This document shows positions 31,815 to 42,617 of a stretch of 64,000 nt of DNA, in pieces. The translations under genes and the position numbers were made by a program. Every line of letters starts with the position of its first letter. Within the stretch, counting starts at the first letter, position 1. The notes beneath the pieces were generated by a model. It saw only the letters and a program-made list of their open reading frames with translations, was not told where the DNA came from and did no database searches. Source of the stretch: Acanthococcus lagerstroemiae (lineage: Eukaryota; Arthropoda; Insecta; Hemiptera; Eriococcidae); assembly GCA_031841125.1 (NCBI GenBank), contig CM063114.1, positions 6,262,001 to 6,326,000 on the forward strand, written 5' to 3'.

Positions 31815-32346
31815 TGTGACATGCCAGGAAAAAAGGGACCTGTGCGTAAAAAAACAAAGCGAGCTGACAGGTAGAAAAGGACCTCAATGCAAAAATGTAA
31901 ATTTTACAGGAGAGCGGATAAACAAAATTGATAACGTCTTCACCTTACAGACTACAGAGATCCTCAACTTTAAAGACTTACAAGTTACAACCATTTGGGA
32001 AAATTTTTTGGAATTTTTTCGACAACACCACGCGAAAGAGCGGCCAAAATTAGTCCAAATCAGTTGTTATCACAAAAATGGATTTTTTTGCGCTGAGGTC
32101 CCTTTCTTTCTGTCAGCTCACATTTTTTACATTTTTGTGATAACAACTGTTTTTGACTAATCCTTGGCCGCTTTTCTGCATAGTATTGTCGGAAAAAATC
32201 TAAAAAATGTTCCCAAACTGCTGTAAGTCTTCAAAGTGGAGTCTCTCATAACATGGAAACGTTATCACTTATCAGTTTTGTTTATCCACTCTCCTGAAAT
32301 ATTTACATTTTTGCGAACAGGTCCCTTTTCTCCTGGCAGATCACAG
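31815..32346. mobile_element. MITE family C, copy 3, split by copy 2
   Basis: The outer TIR reads GTGACATGCCAGGA, then AAAAGGGACCTGTGCG on the left (31815-31855); on the right (about 32305-32346) it is mirrored as CAGGTCCCTTTTCTCCTGGC. The right half (32121-32346) is the family interior in minus orientation, but the corresponding left half is replaced by another complete copy (31861-32120). So this element was hit near its end by a relative. Confidence 0.7.
31861..32120. mobile_element. MITE family C, copy 2 (inserted in copy 3)
   Basis: Runs from GAGCTGACAGGTAGAAAAGG to TTTCTGTCAGCTCAC, with the same interior as 23324-23571 (GGAGAGCGGATAAACAAAAT; CAGTTGTTATCACAAAAATG). Orientation matches copy 1 and is opposite to the surrounding copy 3, making a long imperfect palindrome. 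Confidence 0.75.
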
Positions 32347-32566
32347 GTTTCTTTTACATACTTACTCTGTATTTATTTTGATTTAAATTGATATTTGTCT
32401 CCATAATGCGAATTTAATATACTCTTCTTTCATTTATTTATAGATAACTTTCGACACCCGTGTGGTATTTCATTGGAAGTTTCATTCCCGGAAATTGACA
32501 AAATGGAAATATCTGTTGAAGACCATTCAAGCATTCAGGTATTGGGACTTAAACCTTAGTTGCGAC

Positions 32567-32820
32567 TTTGAGTATAAATCTCCTGGAGGGATAGAAACCA
32601 TGTTTCCTATGCCTTACCTGTAGAGCGCGCGTTTCTGTCATGCAGATGCCCCCGGTGCTAATGAAAGCTTATGGCAATCAGTTTGTTTACAACGGGGCAT
32701 TCGCATGACAGTAACGCGCGTGAACGCGCGCGTCACATGGTATAGCCCGCTCTACAGTTGGACGCTTGTATAATGTAAATAATCCGATTTCTATCTCTCC
32801 AGGGAGATTTATACTCAAAG
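32567..32820. mobile_element. MITE with TTTGAGTATAAATCTCC ends
   Basis: The left end TTTGAGTATAAATCTCCTGG (32567-) is mirrored at the right end as CTCCAGGGAGATTTATACTC to 32820, giving TIRs of about 32 bp. The octamer GTTGCGAC lies directly before (32559-32566) and directly after (32821-32828). The 254-bp interior holds GCGCGC-rich blocks and no coding frame. Target duplication of 7 or 8 bp depending on where the end base is placed. Confidence 0.8.
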
Positions 32821-32828
32821 GTTGCGAC

Positions 32829-33717
32829 CAGTGTTGTTAGACATAACAAAACAAAATGACAATTGAATTTTAGGAATTTTGTCATAATGACAAAACCATT
32901 TCTCAGTTTTGTCATATGACAAAATGGAAATGACATAACAAAAAAATGAATCAATGACAAAACAATTTTGTCATTCCAATATTACATTGGTGGAAAAAAA
33001 CAAGGATCAAGAAGTTAAGGAAGACTAGAAGAACATGGAACTAGTGTCTTAGAAAATGTATCTAAACCAACCCATGCATTAGGTCCTTTTTCTCAGACAC
33101 TTTTTGTTAAAGAAGTGATCAGATATCAGCCATCAGTCAAAACGTAAGAAGTCAACCCAAGCCAGAAGAGTCATCACGTATGATTTACTGTAAGCGTGTA
33201 GCAAACTTCAACTATCATTAAGTCAATTAGAAATTCACTTTCAAAGAAAATTTGTCCTAAATTCGACTGCATCATCACCAAAAAATTAAATTATAATCAG
33301 TTCTACTAGCAGAATCATTTTTACTTGTTTTTTTACCCTACTAAAGATAGCAGTGTTTCTATTTGAAAGTACACAACATGGTCACTCACTCATTTTCACC
33401 CGCTAACAACCGCGCAGGCAATTTTGCAGCGCACTCTAGTGCAGGTTTAAATCCCAATTTCTTTTTAGCCTCCAAGTATGCAACTTTTGTTAAAATAACA
33501 TTGGTGATTGGTAGGATTGGATTGTATGTAAAAATAGTAAAATACCTGAAAATTTGTGGATATGACAAAATGACAAAATAATTTTGTCATGACATAACAA
33601 AATTATGAAAAAACATAATGACAAAACTCCAAACATGACAAAACTCGTGACATAACAAAAAAAAGTGAAATGCTCGTCTGACAAAATGACAAAAAATCGT
33701 TTTGTCTAACAACACTG
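32829..33717. mobile_element. hAT-type MITE, family A, copy 1
   Basis: Starts CAGTGTTGTTAGACA and ends TGTCTAACAACACTG, flanked by GTTGCGAC at 32821-32828 and 33718-33725 (8-bp duplication). Both ends carry dense arrays of TGACAAAA/TTTTGTCA words. The interior is shared, inverted, with 42828-43997. No transposase; non-autonomous. Confidence 0.92.
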
Positions 33718-33852
33718 GTTGCGACACGCTTCTTCTTGGCTTAAGCTATAGCTTTTCTAATAGCTTATCACGTTATCACCTCTGTATATGTGGTATCATA
33801 TTTTGGTTCGCTCATCACTTGTAGGTTGTAGTTACAGAAGTATGCCACCTGG

Positions 33853-33990
33853 CAGCAGGGTTGTGCCTCTAAGGCAGTAATTTTTTTTTCTACATTTAAT
33901 GTATAAAAAAATGTATAATATGTAGACACTATGTAATTTGTGTAGAATAAATGTAGAATATGTAAAATATGTAGAAAATTAGTTGAGTTT
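33853..33990. repeat. ATGTAGAATATG-type repeat fragment
   Basis: GGCAGCAGGGTTGTGCCT leads into reiterated TGTAGAATATGTA/TGTATAATATG words. The lead-in matches GGCAGCAGTGTTGTGCCT at about 42614, where a related GTAGAATG/GTAAAATG array follows. Probably one end of the same palindromic repeat family. Confidence 0.5.
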
Positions 33991-33999
33991 TGCGAGAGA

Positions 34000-36980
34000 A
34001 GTGTTCAGTCTGGATCAGAGCAACGCAAACAATTATAGGTATTATTACAATCAGGAGTATTTTTCTCTGAGTTTGATGAGCTTGAAGATTTCTGAATTTT
34101 AGAGCTTGTTGAAGATTTCCTGCTTCCAGTAGTTGGCTAGGCCACCACTGTCTGTAGCTGCCATAAGAAGGAGAGGAGGCTTAAGTTACGTCTTCTCCTT
34201 ACCCGATCAATCTGAAACTTGGCAGATTTTTTTTTTTAATATAGACTCCTATCTAGGGGGGCCTGTATAAAATTCAGATGGTCGAAAATAAGTGACACCC
34301 AACACGAATGTTGCTGCAGTTCGGACGAAAGCATAATGTTCATGAAAAATGGTAGGTCACGGATATACTCATTGATTTCCTCGTTTCGAAAGGCTCGTCA
34401 TTATGTGCGAGGGTCGAGAGCCAATCAGTGCGTTGGTTAAGAACCGGAAAGGATATAGATTTCAGAACGCATGTGAATGCAACAGTAAGAGGATTGAAAC
34501 GCTGAAATGCACTCTTTCTGGAGCACCACCAGCAATTTCCATTTTCAAATATCAAGTAGCAAAGAAAAATAGCAATATGATCATGTTTAATGCATGCACC
34601 ATAATATGTTTCTTAATAGCGCGAATTTACGGTAGATTATAAACGGTTTCGTTAGTGTTCTTGAAAATCTTGACGGCTAAAAGTTGAACCGAGGCAAGGT
34701 TTCTTTTTTGTAAATCTTTGTGTCAGTAGCGTAACTAGCTCCTTGTGTTAAAAATGACGTCGAGATGTAAAATATCAAGTATCATATTAAATGAATACTG
34801 TTATTCAATAAAATGTAATTATGCGGGCGTTCGTGACGTGACTTACATAAATGCGAAATAGGATATACTTAATAGCTATTTTTTTTTGGGGGGGGGAGAT
34901 TTAATATTTCTTAATGAAGGATTTAATCTTTTAAAAAAATGGGTGGGCTGAGAAATTTTTTGGACAGACCTAGCCCACCCAGGTCCGCCCGTCATCACTT
35001 CGTGTTTTTATTATTTTTTGAGAAATACATTGTATCACTGGAAATCCAAACAAAGTATTACATCAGTCCTCCTTTCTGATACGATTAGTAAATCAACTCT
35101 ATCTCTTTAAATTTAGCATTTTTCATCAAAACAAGATTAGTTCCCGAAGTCAGTTTAGTAGTGTGTTTTAGCAACAAAAGCAATAGGCGATTTGACAATC
35201 AAAATTACTCGAGAAAGCCTCCAAATATACTTTATTTCTCAGCTGGAGGAAATCATAATTTCCCGTTTCCCTGGTACGTCTCGTAAATCATTCGAGCGGG
35301 CTAGATACGAGAAAACATATGAGTTATACGTTTTTGTTACCCATACCAGGAAAAGAAAACATTTTTATTTCTACGTATTCAACGTACTGAAAAAAAAAGA
35401 AAAAAATAAATACAAAGATACACGCAAAAGGATATCTTGTTTTTGCCTGCCATATTTTATCTTACTCTAGTGTCCTACGTTGAACTGTACAATTTTTAGT
35501 AGGACTATCATCCAACAAAACAATAATTACGAAAGAGACTGATTAAATGAAAATGGAGATCTTAATACAAGAAACGTTCCAAACCCCCCCCCCATATGAT
35601 TAAAAATAAATATTGTGAAGTATATATAGTCAGATCATACGTTTAGGTAATAAAAGTTCATATTTGGCTTCATTATCCATCCAGTGACCGCCCAGTGATG
35701 TTCTATCTCCACTTTTATTATGATTAGAGACCCCATTCAGTGAATTCCAAAAAATAGCAAAAAGAACAGTCTTTCATCGATTCCACTGTGGGAAAATGCA
35801 TTCAGTAGTTGTAAAAACATTCAGTCGTTAAAAAAGAAAAAAACATTATTTGTCTTAAGAGAAAATGAAAATTTAAGTTATTTTCACAGTCAGGGGTAGT
35901 CAATGGTCCACCCACTGTAGACATTACGCCGCATATTCGCCAACTTTCCTTCGTGACATGAATGTAAATTAGATAACGCTTCAAAGCAAAATACCTGTAT
36001 AATTTTACTCCAATTTGAGGGAGTCTGAATTATGCCCACGTAGCAGCCAAAATAAATTCCCCGGGATATTTTTTGTAATTTTCATGAGACATTGGAGAAT
36101 ATACATTCCCCAAAAGATTGTGACACTCCCAACCCACGAATTTTTTCACACAATTATGAAATAAATGTTTCAAGTGGTACCGCGATCAGGTGACAATGCA
36201 CGTATGTTCATGAATGAACAAGGGGAAAAGTTGTAATGTAGTGCTGTCTATCAAAAGTGCCAAGTAACCCCAAATTGCAAATTGATGTACTACATATACA
36301 CATGCGTTTAAATAAAAAAATTATATTTAATTAAATTAAAAAAAAAAAAAACGAATAAATGTTAACCATGAGAGCTATAATTTTTTTTGATTTCAAAATT
36401 CATAAGAAAAAAGCGAATGAAACCTTTCCTTTGAAAGCCCGAGACCCTAATACATGAATATATACCTACATATCTCCCTGGAATCTCTGAAATGCATAAA
36501 CATCAGATTTGTATGCATTAGTTCACTCACTAGCGATAAGACAGAACATCAAAATTGATAATTCACCGGCTTTGAGAACAAAAATAAACAATTCTGGGCA
36601 AATTCATCCCCTTCACTTTTTTTCTTTTTTTTTTTTTCTTAACCAATTGCTATGTTAGTAGGTATGCTGATTAATAAAATCGTTTACTTTTATGATGACT
36701 GCGATCAAAGTCTGAGTGTAATGATCTGAAGCACATACAGTTTCCTTTCATTTTCATTCATTATCTGGTACAGTTTTCATAATGTAACTTGTATATACTT
36801 TTTGAAGCTCTAGATAGGTAAATAATCTGATAATACTGCGTGGAAATCGCGGTATTGGGACTGTGCAAATTGTACTAGCGCTAGCGTCGAATAGGTATTT
36901 TCTGATAAGCGAACGGTGATTTGAATTTGATGTCACAGAGTGAGTTACTGTAAGCAAAAATACCCAACTTTTGACCGACG
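34000..36980. other. Intergenic DNA, nothing recognised
   Basis: AT-rich. Contains homopolymers (G8 near 34890, C10 near 35585, A12 near 36340, T13 near 36627) and a short inverted pair GGGTGGGCT / AGCCCACCC (about 34942-34980). No gene or RNA seen. Confidence 0.45.
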
Positions 36981-36983
36981 AAC

Positions 36984-37192
36984 GTGTTTGATTCCCGTAA
37001 GAAGAACACACGGAGCAAAGATCATCATGTTACTACCTGAGAATGAGAAATTTATTAGAAACCAGAAGTTCATTAGCAAATGCTAAAATCCTTCCTGGAT
37101 TAAAAATGCGTATCTTTAGTTTCTAAGAAATTTCTTATTCTCACGCAGTAACATGATGATCTTTGCTCCGTATGTTTTTCTTATGGGAGTCA
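36984..37192. mobile_element. Inverted-repeat (fold-back) element
   Basis: The left arm, including CGGAGCAAAGATCATCATGT (37011-37030), is mirrored at 37141-37172 (ACATGATGATCTTTGCTCCG), and the arms extend outward to TTGATTCCCGTAAG / CTTATGGGAGTCAA and inward to GAGAATGAGAAATT / AATTTCTTATTCTC. Arms are about 75 bp around a 60-bp centre. No coding capacity. Confidence 0.75.
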
Positions 37193-38835
37193 AAGTAACC
37201 ATCACTGTTCTCTCATCATTTAGGTTTAGTTCTGGCATTTCTGTTGTTGTTTGCCCACTCCGAATTGCACCGAGTTGGTTTTACACAACAACCACATCAT
37301 ATATTACAAGTCACGCGTCAGTGTTACCACATTTTCAATTATACCCCTTGCACTTGTAGGAGTAATGAAAACATACATGTTCCAAGTCAACCCATGATTA
37401 CAAAGTCACTCCTTGTTACAGTACCTTGTAAATTGAGGGTGTTGTCTACGGTTATTTGGATGTATTCATAATACAGTCAGCCAATTTCCGCCAGCGCGCG
37501 TGTAATACAACTCGAGTTTTAGGAAGGGTCCAAATTACCCCCACATGACCAAATTTGCACCACTTCCTAGGCATTGTTCCCTTGAAAAGTCGAAAACAGG
37601 GACCTATTCCAGTTTTAAAAAACAATTCAAAGTAGCCGCACAAGCTGGTTATCTTCTTTCTCTTTGGATTTGATCTCGCAGATCTAGACCTTATGAGAAC
37701 TTATCGGAATATCCAACGTATATCGTCCAACTGTCTGACACTAACTCTAAATGTAAGAAGTAGGGTAGGAATTTTGACGTGACACTGGTACCGTCTAATG
37801 ACTCCAACTGCTTGGAAACTAGGGCAGGATCCACTTGCCACGTGCTAATGCTGTAATCGTGTAAGCAAAGAAATAAAACAGACCACAAGCGTGAGCTGCG
37901 TTCGGTAGCGAGGGTGTAATTACGAAAAAGCAATAACCCGACGAATCTGTTTTTTGCATTACTGCGAGTATAAAGTAAAAATCCTGCGCGATAAATAAGG
38001 AAGGGTATTTATCCTAAGAATTGCAACTAAGAGCACAAAAGATGTATAAGGAGAGTCGGATAGAAAAAAGAAAAAGAAAACAAAGTATAAGCTCTTTACA
38101 GATAAATCGGCAGTCCTTGATTTATACAGAAATAAATACTTTTGGGACTGAAACCGTGAACTATAAGCTTTGCTTCCGGGCACTGATACAGCCAGAAGTA
38201 GGTGGCAGGGTTTGGTGATTTACCGACGTTGACGTATATTATGTGGCTGAAAACAGGAGACTATTTGGCGGGTGAACGAGCTATGCTGTTTGCCGCATTC
38301 GGCCTTCTTCGAACTTTATAATGGGACGGAATTGTTTCCATAAATCCTACATCTCCGAGGTAATGTATCCTTTATTTTTCGTTTTTCTTTTCTTCTCCTT
38401 CGCGTACTTTCTTTCAAATTTCGTCTTTTGTTTGCTTCTTTAGAATTCCATTTATGGCAGGACTCATCCTGCAATTGGAATTTGAGATATTTTTATAAAT
38501 TTCTGTTTCCGATAGTTTTCGGATTCGTTTTTCGACATTATTCGTACTCCGAGTGAAACATTGTTGGATCCTGGTTCGGAAATTCGAGCTCAGATGGTAG
38601 GATGTTACATTGGAGGTAAGCATTCTAGCTATTCGACTATAAACTGTAACTAGTCATTGTAAACGAAACATGATAATGCATTCATTTGTGCCATAGATAC
38701 ATATGGGGAGCCAACGAAACCGTTTCTCTCCGTTTTTCAACAGTTTTACAGCCTCTATTCTTCAGCAAATAAGATCCAACTGCGCCACTGTATGAATGTG
38801 GGATATGGTTGGTTTCAGCTAGTCAGCTGATTTCA
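37193..38835. other. Intergenic DNA, nothing recognised
   Basis: Several short frames but none with motifs. No repeats identified by eye. Confidence 0.4.
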
Positions 38836-38837
38836 AT

Positions 38838-39037
38838 TACTGTAAACTGAGGTAACTTCGGATTTGTGGGGAACTCCAGACATTGCCGGTTTTCGACATT
38901 CAAACCGGAACGTTGGTTTCCATCACATGACAGTGCAGCCAGGAGAACGAAGAAATAACGCATCTAACCAGTATTACTCTAGTTCTTGCAATGCCCGGAA
39001 TTCCCCCACAAATCCCGAGCTACCCCAGTTTACCGTA
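38838..39037. mobile_element. mariner-type MITE (TA-flanked)
   Basis: The left arm TACTGTAAACTGAGGTAACT (38838-) and right arm TACCCCAGTTTACCGTA (to 39037) are inverted matches continuing inward as GATTTGTGGGG / CCCCCACAAATC and CAGACATTGC / GCAATGCCCG, about 48 bp with mismatches. TA occurs at both ends, as Tc1/mariner insertions duplicate TA. A 200-bp non-autonomous element. Confidence 0.75.
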
Positions 39038-39211
39038 CATTTTAATGGAATCCTCATGATGAGTATCGGAGACCTAGGTTTGCGTTCATACTCGATACAA
39101 TTTAGAAGCACTGGAAACTAAACAGTAGAGTTGATCTCCTATGTTCAAAAGAGAAAAAAAAACAAACATTAATTGAGCGGAACCAGGCGAAATTGCAATA
39201 GCCATCAAATG

Positions 39212-39245
39212 TACACTACCGGACAAAAGTCTTTACAAGTCGTCG
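39212..39245 (+). repeat. Probable Tc1-type terminal inverted repeat
   Basis: TACACTACCGGACAAAAGTC followed by TTTACAAG has the form of Tc1-family ends (TA, then CACTACCGGxCAAAAGT). The matching inverted end was not found downstream of the transposase remnant at 41909, so the pairing is inferred. Confidence 0.45.
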
Positions 39246-39916
39246 TTCTTTTTTTTTCTTCTTTTTTTTTCGGCTCCCCATAGTGTGTGCTCCTTATTTT
39301 TCATTTTAATCACACACTATGGTTCATCGCCTCTTACAATCTTAACTTACGTTTACATCAACTTACACCTTAATTAATTCTTTATCGTATTCTATAATAA
39401 TTTTAACTGATTATACCTATTATATCTTACTTCTTCTAAGTAACTTTATGAACTAATAATATCTTCTTAAAAACTTAAATCTTCTCCTGGTCCAGGTGGA
39501 TAATTGTCGTAGCCGGTGTTGTTTCTTCTGTCATATTCGGGTGTGTCACGGATCACGATCGGTTTTACTCCGAGTATTTTAGGCGTACACCGCATGTGCT
39601 TTGAGCTAGCTCTTGGCACGAGGCGGTGAGACACCAAGAGCTTGTGCATTGCACTTCGCCGCAGCGCTCTTGAGAGCTCCGCTATTGGTCGGTTTTCAGC
39701 CGAGTATTTTAGCGTACGCCGTTTCGGCTATGTACATGGACACAGCAGAACTCGCCGAAGACGCCATATGCGCGTATGATCGCGCTATGGTAAGACAGGT
39801 TTTTTCCTGCACTTGGCCTGGCTAGTGTGCCTACAGGCACTATGTGCCGCTTGGTAGACTCGACCTCACTACTAGCTGCTTCTGCTGCGTTCGGATACTT
39901 GGTCGTGCAACCTCGC

Positions 39917-40555
39917 TTACACGTTAGGTTGACACTTCTTCTCGGCCAGTGCTTCGCTGGCGAAGACAGCAAAGGGCCCTCCTCCCCGCTCTAATAGCTT
40001 GGGTAAGGGGCACGGCCATTCCTCCAACATTAGGGCGTCTCTTAGTCGACTTCGGGCTTCCTCGTGAGTTGGACAGCTCCATATTATATGTGGGGTGTCC
40101 TCGACTTCCCCAGTATCGCATCTTTCGCATTTTGGATTTTCTTTTTTCTTAATTCTTTCCAAATATGCGCCCAGGTCCCCATGTTCGGTGAGGAGCTGGG
40201 TCACATACTTGTTGACCTTCAGTCCATTTTCCATTCTGTCCCTAATGTTGGAGATGAACCTTTTGGTCTTTTCTGCCTTGGACTGCTCCCATGCTGCCTG
40301 CCATTTAGTTAATACTTCTTCTTGTAATATTTTCTTTTCTTTCTTTTTCTGTCCTGCAGACATTCCGGCAGGCAACAGAGCATACCGTCTTCGCCATTCT
40401 ATCTCTAGCTCAATCGGCAGGACCCCCGCGATAACATGGCACGCGTCGAGACTTGTGGTACTATACGCACCAAGTACCGTTAGTAGGGCCCGCCTTTGGC
40501 TGGATCTGAGCAGGTCGCGGTCATCCTTCAGCATCTTTGCCGGGTACGTTGCCAC
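39917..40555 (-). pseudogene. R1-type LINE ORF2 C-terminal domain
   Basis: About 212 codons. The N-terminal part (SSQRRALLTVLGAYSTTSLDA, CHVIAGVLPIELEIEWRRRY) is typical of R1-clade ORF2 after the RT, and the tail has a CCHC-type finger CERCDTGEVEDTPHIIWSC (CX2C...HX4C). In the complete protein this follows the RT in one frame; here it is out of frame with the preceding part. Confidence 0.85.
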
Positions 40556-40591
40556 TGGATAGCATACAATAGGGACGTAACCCCCCCCCCC

Positions 40592-41030
40592 GGTAGATAT
40601 GTATCAACTGGGAGGGTCTTAGTCCCCATTCCTGGATCGTCAGTCTTCTTAACTTCTGAAACATAGCGTCAGCTTTTCCGGTGACCAGCTTGATGTGGGC
40701 ATGAACCGACCGGGGTGAGGTAGTCACTATCCGGCCGAGGTATCTTATTTCTTCTGCAAACTGCAGCTTTGTGTTGCCCATCATCACTTTGATCGGAGCC
40801 AGGTGGATGTTGCCCTTCATCAACATCATTTCACACTTGTTTGGGGCAAAGATCATCTTTGCATTTTCTGCCCATGTCACTAATATTTTCATCGCCTCAT
40901 TGCTTTTCTGAATGAGCGTCTCTCTATTGTTGGCTCCGATCGTCACCTGTGCATCATCCGCGTATGCTAGTATAATCTGGCGCATGATACTGTGAATCAC
41001 ATTTACCGACGATTTATAGCGAGACAGGAT
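40592..41030 (-). pseudogene. R1-type LINE reverse transcriptase fragment
   Basis: Reads ILAYADDAQVTIGANNRE, AMKILVTWAENAKMIFAPNK, CEMMLMKG, EEIRYLGRIV and RRLTIQEWGLRPSQLIHIYRG, matching the palm-thumb order of R1-clade RTs (YADD, then FxxxKxExMLLKG, then VKYLG). Everything before YADD is missing. The shift into the downstream frame coincides with a C11 run at 40581-40591, so a slippage indel, or a sequencing error there, explains the break. Confidence 0.85.
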
Positions 41031-41044
41031 CATTCGTCCACAGA

Positions 41045-41909
41045 CCGCGATCTGGCCGTCCAAGAGTAGATTTTCGAGAGGATAGAAATATTGCGAGAAT
41101 AGCGATGCGAGATCAGTATTTAATATCGAACAGAATACGTGGGGAAGGGAATTTTTTTCGTAACACGCCTGGGAATTCTGAAACAGTCAGTTGTCGACTT
41201 CGCGAACATGGTCTATGTAACTGTAAACCGGCACAAGTCCCGATACTCACTATGGAACACCGACGACGACGCTAGTCTTTTGCTCGCAACCACGTGCAGT
41301 GGAAAGAAGGGGATCGGGAGTGGGTTTTTTCTTAACAGATTAGTCCAGATTTTCTCCCGTAGGAATGGATGTACGTGTACGCATATGGAGACGCCCTGAT
41401 AGACAATATACTCAATGTACGTTTATACGGAGGTCGAATTTCTTCAGTGGTTCCGTTATGATCTCTGGGGTGGTATTTCGCGTGATGCTGGGACAGCTCT
41501 CTATTTTTGTGACTCCGGCACCGTCAATGTGTCAGTGTATATTGATGACATCATTCCCCTAAATTATGTCGTGCCTTATATGCTATTTGTGGATGCGGGC
41601 ACCTTGTTTATGCAAGATAACGTACGACCGCATTTAGCATAACAGACGCTCAAATTCTTGGAAGTCGAAATTGCACAACTTGAATGACCAGCTTGCAGCC
41701 CAGACCTGAACCCAATTGAACACCTCTGGGACAGACTGAGTAGACGCATACGAGCTCGCAGTCCCACTATAAATTCCCTCAGTGCATTGAGAACTTCCCT
41801 GCGAGAAGAATGGGAAGCGATACCACAGGAGGAGCGTACGCTAACTGATAGCATGCCGAGCCGGTTACGAGCCGTGATTTGGGCCCGCGGCGGCAACACG
41901 CGTTACTAG
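41045..41909 (+). pseudogene. Tc1-family transposase (broken)
   Basis: Reads RSGRPRVDFREDRNIARIAM, then CRLREHGLC and WKEGDREWVFS (with stops), then GGISRDAGTALYFCDSG, FMQDNVRPH (second catalytic Asp) and PACSPDLNPIEHLWDRLSRR (catalytic Glu), ending NTRY-stop at 41909. The order GRPR hook, RRLRE helix, MQDN.RPH, SPDLNPIEHLWD is diagnostic of Tc1 DD34E transposases. Several stops and two frameshifts make it inactive, and the N-terminal DNA-binding half is missing, replaced by the R1 element. Confidence 0.88.
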
Positions 41910-42222
41910 GATCAACTTCTGGTTAGTTTTATCAGCAATTAGTAAACCTTGGTTATCTTATATCTGTTTCTTACAGATATGAAATATGCAATTTTCGCTA
42001 CATTAGGGATTTGAAAAAAAAAAAAATTGTCTGTATCGGGTATGTCTGAATGCCTCCACAGCACACGCGTGAAAAGAGAAATCTTCTAGAAATATTATAC
42101 CTGAATTCCCAGTCATTTGCTGGTTCCCTTTTGCTAATAGAAAGAGAATCATAATTTTTTTGGTAGTGGATAAAGACTTTGTCCAGCAGTGTATGTTACT
42201 AACTTCCCTCTTCAAGTATCGG

Positions 42223-42383
42223 TAGGGTACTAGATCACATATGGGTATAATCAGGCGCCATCTTTGTAGCAAAAAGAAGTACATAGTAAACCGAGTGCGA
42301 GCGAGCGGCCTGTTGTTTACTGTGTACTTCTTTCTGCTCCCAAGATGGCGTCTGATTATACCCATATGTGATCTAGTACCCTA
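42223..42383. mobile_element. Fold-back MITE with 68-bp arms
   Basis: Arms 42224-42291 and 42315-42382 differ at about 5 of 68 positions (outer ends AGGGTACTAGATCACATATG / CATATGTGATCTAGTACCCT). A 23-bp loop separates them. GTATCGG flanks both sides (42216-42222 and 42384-42390), a 7-bp, possibly 8-bp, target duplication. Confidence 0.88.
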
Positions 42384-42617
42384 GTATCGGCAGAAGTTTG
42401 GAAACTTTTATAGAGCCTCTTCTCTATAGGCTGAAATTCTATTTGAAATATTCATTTAAAAAAAACTGAAGATCCGTAATGTTCATTTCTCTCCGTAAGA
42501 CATAGCTTTTGTAGCCAACAGAAGGGAAAACTTCCCCAAAGTGAATAAATGGCCAGATGGGCAGGTGGATGGACCGACAGACTGGCAGACAAACAGACGG
42601 CAAGGAGGAACGTAGGC

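Larger units (their letters stand above)
39249..41040 (-). mobile_element. 5'-truncated R1-clade LINE
   Basis: On the minus strand: part of an RT from the catalytic YADD onward, a C-terminal zinc-finger domain, about 650 bp of 3' region and an A-rich end (T-rich on the plus strand, 39249-39270). The truncation point lies near 41040, where Tc1-like coding sequence resumes on the other strand. Within the 3' region the phrase CCGAGTATTTTAGCGTACGCC (split by one base in one copy) occurs twice about 131 bp apart (39570 and 39701). Confidence 0.8.

Noticed and set aside
39560..39725. Duplicated CCGAGTATTTTAGCGTACG phrase as an LTR pair
   Set aside because: It lies within the 3' region of the R1-type LINE and is only about 20-30 bp long, more likely an internal duplication.
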